Assembly (NCBI GenBank): GCA_015657635.1
Contig: JACDQM010000180.1
Location: forward strand, 1 to 64,000
Direction of reading: 5' to 3'
Length of the DNA: 64,000 nucleotides
DNA from: Roseateles sp.
GTDB taxonomy: Bacteria > Pseudomonadota > Gammaproteobacteria > Burkholderiales > Burkholderiaceae_C
The position numbers and the translations under genes were made by a program. A model generated the notes under the pieces. It made no database searches, was not told the origin of the DNA, and saw only the letters and a list, made by a program, of their open reading frames with translations. The stretch's first letter is position 1. Every line of letters begins with the position of its first letter. This document shows, in pieces, positions 30,010 through 45,213 of this stretch.

Positions 30010-31233
30010 CTAGGGCTGGGACGCCGGTGCAGCGCGGAAGTCGCTCTGCCACACCTGATTGCGCAGAGGTACCAGGGTCTCGAACACTTTGTAGCGATAG
30101 TGCTTCCAGTCGCTGCTGACATCGGCCTTGAGCTCGACACACTTGCTGCTGCCGCAACTCACGCTGCCGGCCACCGGTGCGAAGGTGCCCACATCCCAGC
30201 TTGGCATCGTGGTGGTCACTTCGTCCTTCTCGAACTGGCCGCTTCTGGCGAGCACGGCAATACGCACCGCGCGGACCTGTCCCCAGCCCGCATTGCTTGC
30301 CGGCGTGACGGCGTCAAAGCTGTCGACCACGTCATCGCCGTTGGTGTCCTTGCCGTAGAAAGCACGCATCGCAACGATGTTGGGCTGCAGATCGCGCGTG
30401 GTGGCGTTCTGGTCCCGGATGTTGCGCTGCACCTGGCGCAGCTTGAAGTCGGCCGTCAGCGAGAACGTGATGTCGGTGAACGCGCCAAGATTCACCAGGA
30501 AGGGCGGCGCGGCCTGCCGGATCGCAGCAGTCGTTGCAGCGTTACCCTGCGGAAGATTCCAGGCCGAAGCCGCTGCCGGCTGGTTGGGGAAGCCCGCAGC
30601 GTTCCAGGAGCCCGCGTCAAGGCGGCTGATGATGTTGCCGGCTGGCGCCGCAGAGACCTGGAACAGCTGACACGGCCGCTCACCTGGACCAGGAAATGGT
30701 GCCGGGTAGACCATGGCCACCAGATCTCCTTGATCAAAGCCCTGGGTGGACACCACGACGACGTCATTGCGCTTGCTGTCGAGCGCAGCCGGGTCGTAGT
30801 AGGGGGGATCCACCCGAGTCGGCAGCGAGAAGCTGGCCTTCGAGCTGGAGAGGATGCGCACCGTGTCAGGCGCACCGCCTGCGCCTGCCGTGATGATGAC
30901 TGGCGCGAGCGTCGGCGGCAGGTTAGGAGGAGCCGCACCGTTGAACAGACCCGTCAGCACGCAACCCAGGGCAGAGCCCTCAGTCGATAGCCCATAGCCC
31001 GCCATCTTCAGCTGACGCTGCAAGGCATAGATGGCCAGCCCGCCGTTGACCTGAGCGTCAGAGCCCGAGGTGGTGCTGCGACGCTGGCCCTCAGAAAAGG
31101 ACAGCACGTTGCTGATCACCAGAGTCGCGAGCAAGCCCACGACCACACCGACCATCAGCTCGATCAGCGTGAAGCCCGCTTGGCGGCGAGTCGGCTGTGC
31201 AATGTTCGCATGCATTTGCGGCCTCATCCTCAT
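30010..31233 (-). CDS. pilW: Minor pilin PilW
   Basis: Type IV minor prepilin of 407 residues. The prepilin signal RRQAGFTLIELMVGVVVGLL gives cleavage after Gly and an N-methylated Phe, with Glu5 present. A PilW C-terminal domain follows. ATG 31233 overlaps the pilV stop (ATGA), which decides the start over an in-frame GTG at 31242. Operon order is pilE-fimT-pilV-pilW-pilX-pilY1. Confidence 0.92.
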   Translation of the reverse strand: MRMRPQMHANIAQPTRRQAGFTLIELMVGVVVGLLATLVISNVLSFSEGQRRSTTSGSDAQVNGGLAIYALQRQLKMAGYGLSTEGSALGCVLTGLFNGAAPPNLPPTLAPVIITAGAGGAPDTVRILSSSKASFSLPTRVDPPYYDPAALDSKRNDVVVVSTQGFDQGDLVAMVYPAPFPGPGERPCQLFQVSAAPAGNIISRLDAGSWNAAGFPNQPAAASAWNLPQGNAATTAAIRQAAPPFLVNLGAFTDITFSLTADFKLRQVQRNIRDQNATTRDLQPNIVAMRAFYGKDTNGDDVVDSFDAVTPASNAGWGQVRAVRIAVLARSGQFEKDEVTTTMPSWDVGTFAPVAGSVSCGSSKCVELKADVSSDWKHYRYKVFETLVPLRNQVWQSDFRAAPASQP

Positions 31234-31670
31234 TGCTGCCACGTCATCGACGACGAGTAGTTGTTGCGGCTCTCCTGCCCTTGCTTCCAGCTCACGGTGA
31301 TCTGCACCGTTCCAGCACCGGCATTGGTGGTCAGCGTCACTTCGGCTGCTGGCAGCGTGGCCTCAACCTTGGTCTTCCAGTCCGCGCAACGGTTGTAGGA
31401 CGCGCAGCTGGCGTCGCTGTACTGCGAGAGATTGCTCAGGTGATCTGTCTGGATCAGAGCGAACAGTTCCGATGCCAGATTGGAAGCATCGGCCCGGATC
31501 TTGCCGGAGGTCTGCGCCTGGGTCATCGTGGCCTGCAGGCCGACCAGCCCAAGAACGCCGAAGGCAAAGATCAGCATCGCGATGAGAACCTCGATCAGCG
31601 CAACGCCGTTCTGCCGGCGCCGCAGCAGTGGCACAGGGCGAGGCTCATGTCGGAGAAGACTGCTGTTCAT
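31230..31670 (-). CDS. pilV: Minor pilin PilV
   Basis: Type IV minor prepilin of 146 residues. After a short basic leader, RRRQNGVALIEVLIAMLIFAF is a prepilin cleavage site and N-terminal helix, with Val at +1 in place of Phe and Glu5 conserved. VLGLVGLQATMTQAQTSGK and paired cysteines (CASYNRC) fit PilV. AGGGGAATCGA upstream of ATG 31670 is a good ribosome-binding site; a long upstream frame was dropped. Confidence 0.91.
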   Translation of the reverse strand: MNSSLLRHEPRPVPLLRRRQNGVALIEVLIAMLIFAFGVLGLVGLQATMTQAQTSGKIRADASNLASELFALIQTDHLSNLSQYSDASCASYNRCADWKTKVEATLPAAEVTLTTNAGAGTVQITVSWKQGQESRNNYSSSMTWQQ

Positions 31671-31680
31671 TCGATTCCCC

Positions 31681-32295
31681 TCAGAGCACCGGGCAGACGC
31701 GAGGATCGCCGGCGGCCACGTCGCGGTCGCACATGCGAATCGCGCCACCGGGCTCCACCACCACGCGCAGCCGGCGCGTGTTGCCGCTGCTGGCCTGCAC
31801 ATCGATGAACTGGATGCTCGCGACGCCCGCTTGTGCGAGAACCTGGCCCAGCCCGTTGAACATCACGCGGTTGGCTGCGCCACCTGCACTGTCGGTGGCA
31901 CTGACGGACAGGCCTGCCGCGTTCTCCAGCGCCGTGGATCGTTGCACCAGTTGCGGCGCGGTTGTCAGCGATGCGGCCGCGCCGCATTCACCGCCGGGAT
32001 TGGAGACGCTGACCACCCAGGCGGGTGAATCCGAGGCCAGCGCGCAGGTGTTGCCTGGCACTTTTGAACCAGAGTCGGCCACCAGCCAGAAGCCCACCGA
32101 AGCGTTGCGCTTGAGCGCTTCCATGCGCGCCACATCTAGCCCGTTCTTGATCGATTCAGCGGCGTTGCGCACCTTCAGACTCTGCATCCAGTCGCGGATC
32201 TCAGGCATCACCGTGCCCAGCAAGCCAGAGAAGATCACGAGGACAACGATGACCTCGATCAGACTGACGCCGCGCTGGAAGGCCGACTTCAGCAT
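31681..32295 (-). CDS. fimT: FimT/GspH-family pseudopilin
   Basis: Minor pilin of the GspH/FimT family, 204 residues. The prepilin site is very N-terminal: [21 protein letters not shown], with Val at +1 and Glu5 present. The [19 protein letters not shown] stretch is the usual GspH/FimT region after the helix. It may assist DNA uptake, since FimT binds DNA in some naturally competent species; that is not shown here. Its start overlaps the end of pilE by 7 nt. Confidence 0.87.
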   Translation of the reverse strand: MLKSAFQRGVSLIEVIVVLVIFSGLLGTVMPEIRDWMQSLKVRNAAESIKNGLDVARMEALKRNASVGFWLVADSGSKVPGNTCALASDSPAWVVSVSNPGGECGAAASLTTAPQLVQRSTALENAAGLSVSATDSAGGAANRVMFNGLGQVLAQAGVASIQFIDVQASSGNTRRLRVVVEPGGAIRMCDRDVAAGDPRVCPVL

Positions 32296-32753
32296 TCGTC
32301 ACCCTTCATCAGCCAGCAGGCCTTGGTGACTGCACTGCCCTTGAAGGCCGTTGTGCCTTGGGCGTTGCTCTGGTCCAGCGTGAAGGTGTGGCCTGCCGCC
32401 ACGGTGCCGGTATTCCCAGTCGCCGTGACCGTATAGCCCTGCCCGCCGTTGCTGAGTGCGCAGCTGGTGGTGAACTTGCCCGCAGTGCCGAAGGTGACGG
32501 TGCCGTTGCCGCAACTGGCGGCGCCGTAGCTGCGGTTGTCCTGGTAGAACTGCTCCAGCTTGATGCGCGCGCTGGCCAGCGCCGAGGTGCCCTCGGGCAG
32601 CGCACTGCGTCGCACATAGTCCTGATAGGAAGGAAGGGCGACAGCAGCCAGGATGCCGATGATCGCGACAACGATCATCAACTCGACCAGCGTGAAGCCG
32701 CGCGAGCTGCTGGCAGGTCGACGCAAGGAAGCAAAGATGGACGAAACGCGCAT
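32289..32753 (-). CDS. pilE: Type IV pilin PilE (minor pilin)
   Basis: Prepilin of 154 residues. [21 protein letters not shown] is a canonical cleavage site with Phe+1 and Glu5. The C-terminal half has [19 protein letters not shown] and ends CWLMKGDEC, giving a Cys pair for the D-region disulfide. This is the PilE-type minor pilin of the pilVWXY1E cluster rather than the major pilin, judged by position. ATG 32753 was chosen over an upstream frame at 32837 because the basic leader before GFTL has the usual length. The GC-rich leader (32770-32810) can fold into a CCCCTGG/CCAGGGG stem. Confidence 0.9.
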   Translation of the reverse strand: MRVSSIFASLRRPASSSRGFTLVELMIVVAIIGILAAVALPSYQDYVRRSALPEGTSALASARIKLEQFYQDNRSYGAASCGNGTVTFGTAGKFTTSCALSNGGQGYTVTATGNTGTVAAGHTFTLDQSNAQGTTAFKGSAVTKACWLMKGDEC

Positions 32754-32965
32754 GGTGAGCTCTCGGTAGTCCGGCCCGGCGCCCCTGGGGGCCCCCGGAA
32801 CCAGGGGGATTGACGGCATTTTCGGCAGCCCCGCCACTTCATGATGTGCGAAATTGCACGATCCGGCGGCGCTGCGAGATGGGCGGAGCCGAAGTCGCGA
32901 CGAGTGGCTGCCGGGGGTAACGAACTGCTACCGGCATGCTGCCCCAAGGTGCTCATGCGTGAAGG

Positions 32966-32993
32966 CAAAAAGAAAGCCGCCCGAGGGCGGCTT
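32966..32993 (-). terminator. Terminator after gltBD
   Basis: Arms AAGCCGCC (32974-32981) and GGCGGCTT (32986-32993) with a CGAG loop, followed on the minus strand by TCTTTTTGCC. It lies 24 nt past the gltD stop and separates gltBD from the pilin operon. Confidence 0.87.
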
Positions 32994-33016
32994 CTTTGCG
33001 CAGAGGCGGGGGGCTG

Positions 33017-34483
<1,467 letters not shown>

Positions 34484-34506
34484 TTTTTCGACTCCTACTC
34501 TTTCTC

Positions 34507-39285
<4,779 letters not shown>

Positions 39286-39317
39286 TGCTATCTCCGCATC
39301 AAACATCAATGGGAGCG

Positions 39318-39346
39318 AATTTACTGCGGCGCAGCAAATCGAACAA
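39318..39346 (-). promoter_or_regulatory. Sigma-70 promoter for gltBD
   Basis: On the minus strand TTGTTC (39346-39341) and TAAATT (39323-39318) are separated by exactly 17 nt, and the -10 is 33 nt before the gltB ATG. Both hexamers and the spacing are good. Confidence 0.6.
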
Positions 39347-39402
39347 GTTGGATTAAATGGGGTCAGACACCTTGATGTGAAAAGCCAGCAAATTGGTCAG
39401 CC

Positions 39403-40122
39403 TTAATTGGGGACAGAGTCGGCGCTGTTTGGCCTTGTGACGCCTGGCGGCCGTCCGCGCGGACGCGGGCTCACGGGGCGCAGCGCCGTCTTTGCCAGCT
39501 CGGCCAGGAATTTCGGCGAGCCCAGCGGCCAACCTTTCAGCGCCGAGTCGATCAGCGCCTGCTGCTCAGCCTCGCTGCTGCCTTCGTCCAGCCAGCGGCG
39601 GTAGTGCATTTCGCGATCGAAAGGCGTGTTGCCCAAGGCCCAATAGGCGGCCGGGTCGCTCACCAGCGGATCGCGCCGCTGGCCCACATGGTGCTGGCAG
39701 CTGGACCAGGGATAGTCCGCCGGCCCCAGCACCAGACCAGCGCGCACCGGGTTGAGCTCGATGCAGCGCATGGCGGGCAGCAGATGGACCGAGGGCTCCA
39801 GCGGCGCCGCGCGGTAGCGCCCTTCCCACAAGGTGCCACTGCGGCCGTGGCGCCGGTTGAAGGCAGCCACATAGCGGCGGCCCAGCGACTGCATCATGCG
39901 GCCCAGGCCCGCGTCGGTGCTGGGCGTCAGCAGCAGATGCAGGTGGTTGTCCATCAGCACATAGGCATGGATCGCCACCTTGTGCGTGGCGGCGCATTCC
40001 TGCAGCGCAGCCAGCAAGGTGCGGCGATCCTCGTCGTCCAGCACGATGGGCTGGCGGTTGTTGCCGCGGTGGATCAGGTGCTGGGTCAGCCCGGCCTGGG
40101 CCAGGCGGGGAAGTCTTGCCAT
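39403..40122 (-). CDS. REP-associated tyrosine transposase (RAYT, Y1_Tnp family)
   Basis: Single-strand DNA transposase-like protein of 239 residues. The HUH motif is HLH (His60, His62 in LMDNHLHLLLTPS), the likely catalytic Tyr84 is in LGRRYVAAFNRRHGRSGTLWEGRYRA, and PAMRCIELNPVRAGLV is a family landmark. The last codons (SADSVPN) lie inside the left inverted end of the element, a common feature of these loci. It interrupts the usual dgt-gltBD order. The frame is intact, so it may be active or domesticated. It has no accessory genes. Confidence 0.9.
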   Translation of the reverse strand: MARLPRLAQAGLTQHLIHRGNNRQPIVLDDEDRRTLLAALQECAATHKVAIHAYVLMDNHLHLLLTPSTDAGLGRMMQSLGRRYVAAFNRRHGRSGTLWEGRYRAAPLEPSVHLLPAMRCIELNPVRAGLVLGPADYPWSSCQHHVGQRRDPLVSDPAAYWALGNTPFDREMHYRRWLDEGSSEAEQQALIDSALKGWPLGSPKFLAELAKTALRPVSPRPRGRPPGVTRPNSADSVPN

Positions 40123-40156
40123 GGGGTACAGCCTTCAGCGAGTCTGTCCCCATTAT
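39403..40156. mobile_element. RAYT element with inverted ends
   Basis: The transposase gene is bounded by AATTGGGGACAGAGTC (39405-39420) and the inverse AGTCTGTCCCCATTAT (40141-40156). They share the exact 9-mer GGGGACAGA (39409-39417) and its complement (40143-40151), with further matching flanks. Just outside the left end is a related GGGGTCAGACA (39359-39369). These fit the REP-like ends recognised by RAYT proteins. No target-site duplication was identified. Confidence 0.65.
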
Positions 40157-40169
40157 CTGCTGGGCGCGC

Positions 40170-41300
40170 TCAGCCCAGCAGCCGCTGCCCTGTCAGCCGC
40201 TCATGCTCGCGCATCGCGAAGCGATCGGTCATGCCGGCGATGTAGTCGGCGCAGGCCCGCGCATGGCTGGCGCTGTCAGCAAAATCCGGCGGCAGGCGCT
40301 GCGGGTCATTCATATAAATCTCGAACAACTCGCGCAGGATCTGCTCGGCGCTGGCGCGCTTGCCCTGCACCTGCGGATGGCGGTAGAGGCTGGCGAACAG
40401 GAAGCGCTTGAGCTCGCTGCTCTGGGCGCGCATCGGCGCACTGAAGCGCAGCAGCGGCGGTGCGCGCCGCACCGCATCGATATCGGGCGGCTGCAGCTCG
40501 TTCAAGGCGGCGCGGGTGGTGTCGATGATGTCGTAGACCTGGTCGGACAACATGCGGCGAATCGTCTCGAACAGCAGACGCTTGCCCGTGAGCTGCGGGT
40601 GGTCGGCCAGCGTGCTGCGCAGGTAGCGCTGCACCAGCGGCACGGCCTCCAGCTGTTCCAGCGTCAGCAGGCCGGAGCGCACGCCATCGTCGATGTCATG
40701 GGCGTTGTAGGCCACCTCGTCGGCCAGATTGCAGAGTTGCGCCTCCAGGCTGGGCTGCTGGCCGTTGAGAAAACGCCAGGCCACGCCAGCAGGTTCCTGC
40801 GCCTCCAGCAACTCGGCATTGCGGCGGCTGCAGTGCTTGAGGATGCCCTCGCGGCTCTCGAAGGTCAGGTTGAGTCCATCGAAATCCGGGTAGCGCAACT
40901 CCAGCCGGTCGACCACACGCAGCGACTGCAGGTTGTGCTCGAAGCCGCCATGGGCCTTCATGCATTCGTCCAGCACGTCCTGCCCGGCATGGCCGAAAGG
41001 CGTGTGGCCCAGGTCATGCGCCAGCGCGATGGTCTCGATCAAGTCCTCGTCCAGGCCCAGGCTGCGGCCGATCGAGCGGCCCAGCTGAGCCACCTCCAGC
41101 GAATGCGTCAGACGCGTGCGGAACAGATCGCCTTCGTGATTCAGAAACACCTGTGTCTTGTAGACCAGGCGCCGGAAGGCGCTGCTGTGCACGATGCGGT
41201 CTCGGTCGCGCTGGTACTCGCTGCGCGTTGGCGCGGCCGGCTCAGGATGGCGGCGGCCGCGGCTCTGGGCGGGATCGGCAGCGCAGGCGGCCCGGGTCAT
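40170..41300 (-). CDS. dgt: Deoxyguanosinetriphosphate triphosphohydrolase-like protein
   Basis: HD-domain dNTP triphosphohydrolase, converting dGTP (or other dNTPs) to nucleoside and triphosphate. The 376-residue protein has metal ligands in RTRLTHSLEV (His66), IALAHDLGHTPFGHAG (His95, Asp96) and LADEVAYNAHDIDDG. It belongs to the shorter dgt-like subgroup, whose substrate may be relaxed. The ATG at 41300 is 7 nt after the aroB stop, so it is in the aroK-aroB-dgt unit. The start was moved from 41348 because that extension overlaps aroB. Confidence 0.92.
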   Translation of the reverse strand: MTRAACAADPAQSRGRRHPEPAAPTRSEYQRDRDRIVHSSAFRRLVYKTQVFLNHEGDLFRTRLTHSLEVAQLGRSIGRSLGLDEDLIETIALAHDLGHTPFGHAGQDVLDECMKAHGGFEHNLQSLRVVDRLELRYPDFDGLNLTFESREGILKHCSRRNAELLEAQEPAGVAWRFLNGQQPSLEAQLCNLADEVAYNAHDIDDGVRSGLLTLEQLEAVPLVQRYLRSTLADHPQLTGKRLLFETIRRMLSDQVYDIIDTTRAALNELQPPDIDAVRRAPPLLRFSAPMRAQSSELKRFLFASLYRHPQVQGKRASAEQILRELFEIYMNDPQRLPPDFADSASHARACADYIAGMTDRFAMREHERLTGQRLLG

Positions 41301-41307
41301 GTCGCGC

Positions 41308-42393
41308 TCAGCCGCAGTGCGCTTCAAGCACCTGGGCCACCAGCGCATCGTCCACGCTGTGCATGCCGGCGCGGCCGAGGGCCTCGATCAGAACGAAGCG
41401 TATCGCCCCGCCCTCAGACTTCTTGTCCACGCGCATCAGCTGGAGATAGCGCTCCAGCCCCAGCTTCGGTGCGACGGTCGGCAACCCGGCGCGCTCAACG
41501 ATGCGCTGCATGCGCTCAACAAAATCTGCCGGCATCAGCCCGGCTCGCGCCGACAGATCGGCGGCCAGCACCATGCCGCAGCCTACCGCTTCGCCATGCA
41601 GCCACTCGCCGTAACCCAGGCCGGTCTCGATCGCATGGCCGAAGGTGTGGCCGAAGTTAAGGATGGCGCGCAAGCCCTGCTCTCGTTCGTCCTGCCCCAC
41701 CACCCAGGCCTTGATCTCGCAGCTGCGTTTCACGGCGTGGGCCAGTGCTGACTTGTCGCGTGCCATCAGCGCGTCGATATTGAGCTCGATCCAGGTCAGG
41801 AACTCGGCATCGGCGATGGGCCCGTACTTGATGACCTCGGCCAGGCCGGCTGACAGCTCGCGCTGCGGCAGCGTGTCCAGCGTGTCGAGATCGGCAATCA
41901 CACGCACCGGCTGGTAAAAGGCGCCGATCATGTTCTTGCCCAGCGGATGGTTGATGGCGGTCTTGCCGCCCACCGAGGAATCCACCTGCGACAAGAGCGT
42001 GGTTGGCACCTGCACGAAGGGCACGCCACGCATATAGATCGCAGCGGCAAAGCCGGTCATATCGCCAATCACGCCGCCACCGAGCGCAAACAACACGGTC
42101 TTGCGGTCGCAGGCCTGGGCCAACAGGTGGTCGCAGATCTGGTTCAGCGAGGCCCAGCCCTTGTGCTGCTCGCCGTCCTTCAGGACCACGGCATCGACGC
42201 GACCATAGTGTGCTTGCAGCTGGCTGCGCAAGGCTTCCAGATAGAGCGGCGCCACAGCGTCGTTGGTGACGATCACGGCCGCTGCGGCGCGCGGCAGGCC
42301 TTGCCAGCTGTTAGGGTCGGCCAGCAGACCGGAACCGATATGGATGTCGTAGCTGCGCTCATCCAGCGCAATGGGGACCGTGATGCGATTCAT
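41308..42393 (-). CDS. aroB: 3-dehydroquinate synthase
   Basis: Second step of the shikimate pathway; NAD- and metal-dependent. The 361-residue protein has [20 protein letters not shown], the glycine-rich [43 protein letters not shown], and metal ligands around [22 protein letters not shown] and [14 protein letters not shown] 42393 ([20 protein letters not shown]) is the family start. It follows aroK with a 43-nt gap. Confidence 0.97.
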   Translation of the reverse strand: MNRITVPIALDERSYDIHIGSGLLADPNSWQGLPRAAAAVIVTNDAVAPLYLEALRSQLQAHYGRVDAVVLKDGEQHKGWASLNQICDHLLAQACDRKTVLFALGGGVIGDMTGFAAAIYMRGVPFVQVPTTLLSQVDSSVGGKTAINHPLGKNMIGAFYQPVRVIADLDTLDTLPQRELSAGLAEVIKYGPIADAEFLTWIELNIDALMARDKSALAHAVKRSCEIKAWVVGQDEREQGLRAILNFGHTFGHAIETGLGYGEWLHGEAVGCGMVLAADLSARAGLMPADFVERMQRIVERAGLPTVAPKLGLERYLQLMRVDKKSEGGAIRFVLIEALGRAGMHSVDDALVAQVLEAHCG

Positions 42394-42436
42394 GCGCCAA
42401 GTGTACGGGCGCACCGGATGCACACTCGGGGCGCGT

Positions 42437-43000
42437 TCAGCCCTTCTTCTCGGCGCCAACCGTCGCGGCCACGCGCTCCGGGCTGACCAAGCCAGCCAGC
42501 TCCAGCTGCATCAACACCATATTGACCAAGGCATGGACCGAGGGGCGCCCGGTCTCCATCACGTAATGCGCGGTCTGGCGGTACAGCGGGTCACGCTGGG
42601 CATACAGCTCGCGCAGCTTCTTCTGCGGATCACGCACCTGCAACAAGGGGCGCTTGGTGTCGTAGCGCAGACGACGAAACAGCTCATCGGGCGATGAGCG
42701 CAGATAGACCACCGTGGCGCCGTCATGCAGGGCACGTCGATTCTCCTCACGAAGAACCGCACCACCACCGGTGGCCAGCACGATTTCATCGTCCCCGCTG
42801 ACGAGGCCCCGGATGACCGAAGCCTCGACGGCTCGGAACGCCGCTTCGCCTTCACGATCAAAGAAGCTGCGGATGCTCTCGCCCAGCTGCTTCTCTATCT
42901 CGGCGTCGGAGTCCAGGCAAGGGACTCCAAGCTGGCGCGCCAGTTGCGCGCCTACGGTTGACTTGCCACTGCCGGGCATGCCGACAAGGGCAATCTTCAT
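42437..43000 (-). CDS. aroK: Shikimate kinase
   Basis: Phosphorylates shikimate at the 3-OH. The 187-residue protein has P-loop GMPGSGKST (7-15), [12 protein letters not shown] (substrate Asp), [27 protein letters not shown] and RPLLQ. Its ATG overlaps the stop of the upstream Ig-like lipoprotein gene (43000-43002), so it is translationally coupled to that gene and lies in the pilMNOPQ transcription direction. aroB follows. Confidence 0.96.
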   Translation of the reverse strand: MKIALVGMPGSGKSTVGAQLARQLGVPCLDSDAEIEKQLGESIRSFFDREGEAAFRAVEASVIRGLVSGDDEIVLATGGGAVLREENRRALHDGATVVYLRSSPDELFRRLRYDTKRPLLQVRDPQKKLRELYAQRDPLYRQTAHYVMETGRPSVHALVNMVLMQLELAGLVSPERVAATVGAEKKG

Positions 43001-45158
43001 CAGTTGCTGCAGGCTGAATAGCCGGCCGGAGCGGCATTGCGGCTCAGGAACTGCGAATAGGTCGACACCAGCCCGCTGGGCGACTTGAAGCTGATCGAGA
43101 TGGTGCCCGAGCTGGTCACGTCATCGAACTTGTAGCTCACTGCCGCGCCGGTCGGCGTCGAAGTACTCGGCACAGGTGTTCCACCCAGCACGGTCACCGA
43201 TAGGCCGGAAGTAGCGGCTGCGGTGATCACAGTGCCTGCGGCGACCGGGTTATAGGCGACCGGGTTCGCGTCAGCCACCGTAAAGGTCAGCACGTCAGCC
43301 GCGCCGACACCGTACAAACCAGCCACGCCAAAGAGGCGGTAATCCGTCTTTTGCGCGACGTCGTCGACGTAGTGCGTCGTCAGACTCAGTGCGGCCGTAC
43401 AGCTGCCACCTGTGCCTTGGGCATTGGGGTGCCATGCCGTGCCCCACAGCGGACGCGCCGATGAGGTGGAGAAGATGGTCTGCACCGCACGACGCACGTA
43501 GATCGGCTTTGCACTGCGCGCCCAGGTCTGGCTGCAGGTGCCGGGACGCGAGGGAATGCTGACGCCGGTCGCCAGCAAGGCCGACGGCGAAGCCAAGCAT
43601 TCTTTGGTGCCATCCCCCGTGGTGCCCGAGATGAACTGATCTTCGGCACTGAAGTAGAAGTTGTCGAACTTGCGGTCCAGGAAGATGTCACCCAGGTCCT
43701 GGAACAGCTCGCCATCGTCATAGGTGTTGTTGCCATTGAGGTCGAGGAAGGACTTCTCGCCCAAGGCATAGGCCACCACCGTCACACGGCCATCGGTCGG
43801 CACCGGATCTGCGGTCACGAAGTTGGCCGTGGTCGAAGCGATGCCCTTGTCAGAGGTGGCTGTCTGCTTGATGGCCTGGATCTGGCCGCCTTCGGTGACG
43901 AAGTTGATGGCCGTACCATCCGGCACCGGGTTGCCCAGGCGATCCGACGCGATCACCGTGTAGGTGTTCGGAGTGCCCTGGAGGTTGTAGCCCTCGATAT
44001 TGATCGTGCCCTGTGCCATCGAGAAATTCAGCTGCGAAGGCAGGCCGACTGCCACGGCCAGCACGCTGGAGACCGTGGAGATGCTGCTGCCCTGCAGCGT
44101 TGCCTTGATGCGCACAGGCGTCGGCACCGTGCCCGAGTTGACGCGGACGATGACCTTGCCCTCGCTATCGGTGCTCTTGCTCACCGAAGTGCTGCCGCCA
44201 TCCAGCGTCAGACCACCGACCAGGACGGTCGGCTCCAGCACCACAGTCTGGCCCGGCAGACCATTGTTGTTGGCGTCCTTGACCTGGAAGATGACGTTGG
44301 AGTTCTCGACCAGGCCGGAGCCACGCAGGTAGATGTTCGACGGGCTGGCCGACACGAAGCCGATGCTCGAGGCCAGCGGGGAGCTGACCGGCAGCGTCAG
44401 CGACTGCGTCAAGGTCGTCCCGGCCACCGAGATCTGCAGGTTCTCAGAACTCGCCACCGCTCCACAGCCGCCATCGCGGAAGGTGAAGGTAGCGCGCCCC
44501 GTCGTGGTGGTTTGGCTGGCCGGCGTGATCGTGCCCTTGCCAGCGGTCGTGCATGAAGACGTGATGGCGATGCTCACCGCGCTGTTCGCGCTGGTGCCAG
44601 CCAAAGCCACCGTCAGATTGGCCTGGCCATAGGCCGACAGGTTCGCAACATCCGAGGTGAAGGACGAAATCGTCACGTTCGTTGCTGTCAGCTGGAAGCC
44701 GGTCTTGGCCGAGTATTCCTTCTCCAGATAGCTGATAGTCGCCTTGACCGAGTCCGCACCGGCCGTCGTCGACTGCGCAGGAGACAGCACGACCGAAGCC
44801 ACGCCGTTTGCATCAGTCAATGCAGAGGGAGCGCTGAAGGCACCCAGGCCAGCATCCGTCGTGAACTTCACGACCAGGCCGGGAATGGCCGAACCGGCCT
44901 TGTTCTTGACGGTTGCTGTGACGGTTGCCGGCGCGCCGGCTGTCACGGTGGTTGAACTGAGGGCCAGGCTCACAGTGGCCGCATCCGTTACGGTCGATCC
45001 CCCCCCCGTGCCACCACCGCTCGAGCCACCGCCGCCGCCACCGACCAGCGGTCACCCGCAGAGCCACCACCGCCGCCGCAGGCGCTCAACAGCGCTACCA
45101 GGACGAATCCCGCCACAGCGCGCAGCGAAGCGGACTTCATCGCATACATCTTGTTCAT
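43000..45158 (-). pseudogene. Ig-like (Big_1-type) surface lipoprotein, frame broken after the lipobox
   Basis: ATG 45158 (AGGAG upstream) encodes a lipoprotein signal ending LVALLSACGGGGG. The mature frame, from about 45055 on, has a Gly/Ser linker, then a Big_1-type domain (VSLALSSTTVTAGAPATVTA, LTDANGVASVVLSPAQST), further Ig-like repeats (QVKDANNNGLPGQTVVLEP, IASDRLGNPVPDGTAINFV) and a calcium-loop-like DLNGNNTYDDGE, to a 657-residue open frame ending at 43000. Signal and mature parts are in different frames. Both flanking linkers are Gly-rich in their own frames, so the shift lies between about 45040 and 45058, just before a C9 run at 44999-45007. It sits between pilQ (55 bp) and aroK (overlap). 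Function unknown; adhesin or pilus-linked surface protein is possible. Confidence 0.78.
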
Positions 45159-45213
45159 TTCATCTGACTCCTGCTTTGCACACCCGGTATTCCGGTGCGT
45201 GCACCTCCCTTGA

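Noticed and set aside
32840-32880. Sigma-54 promoter for pilE (TGGCGGGGCTGC on the minus strand)
   Set aside because: The GG to GC spacing is 7 nt instead of the required 10, so it does not fit the -24/-12 pattern.
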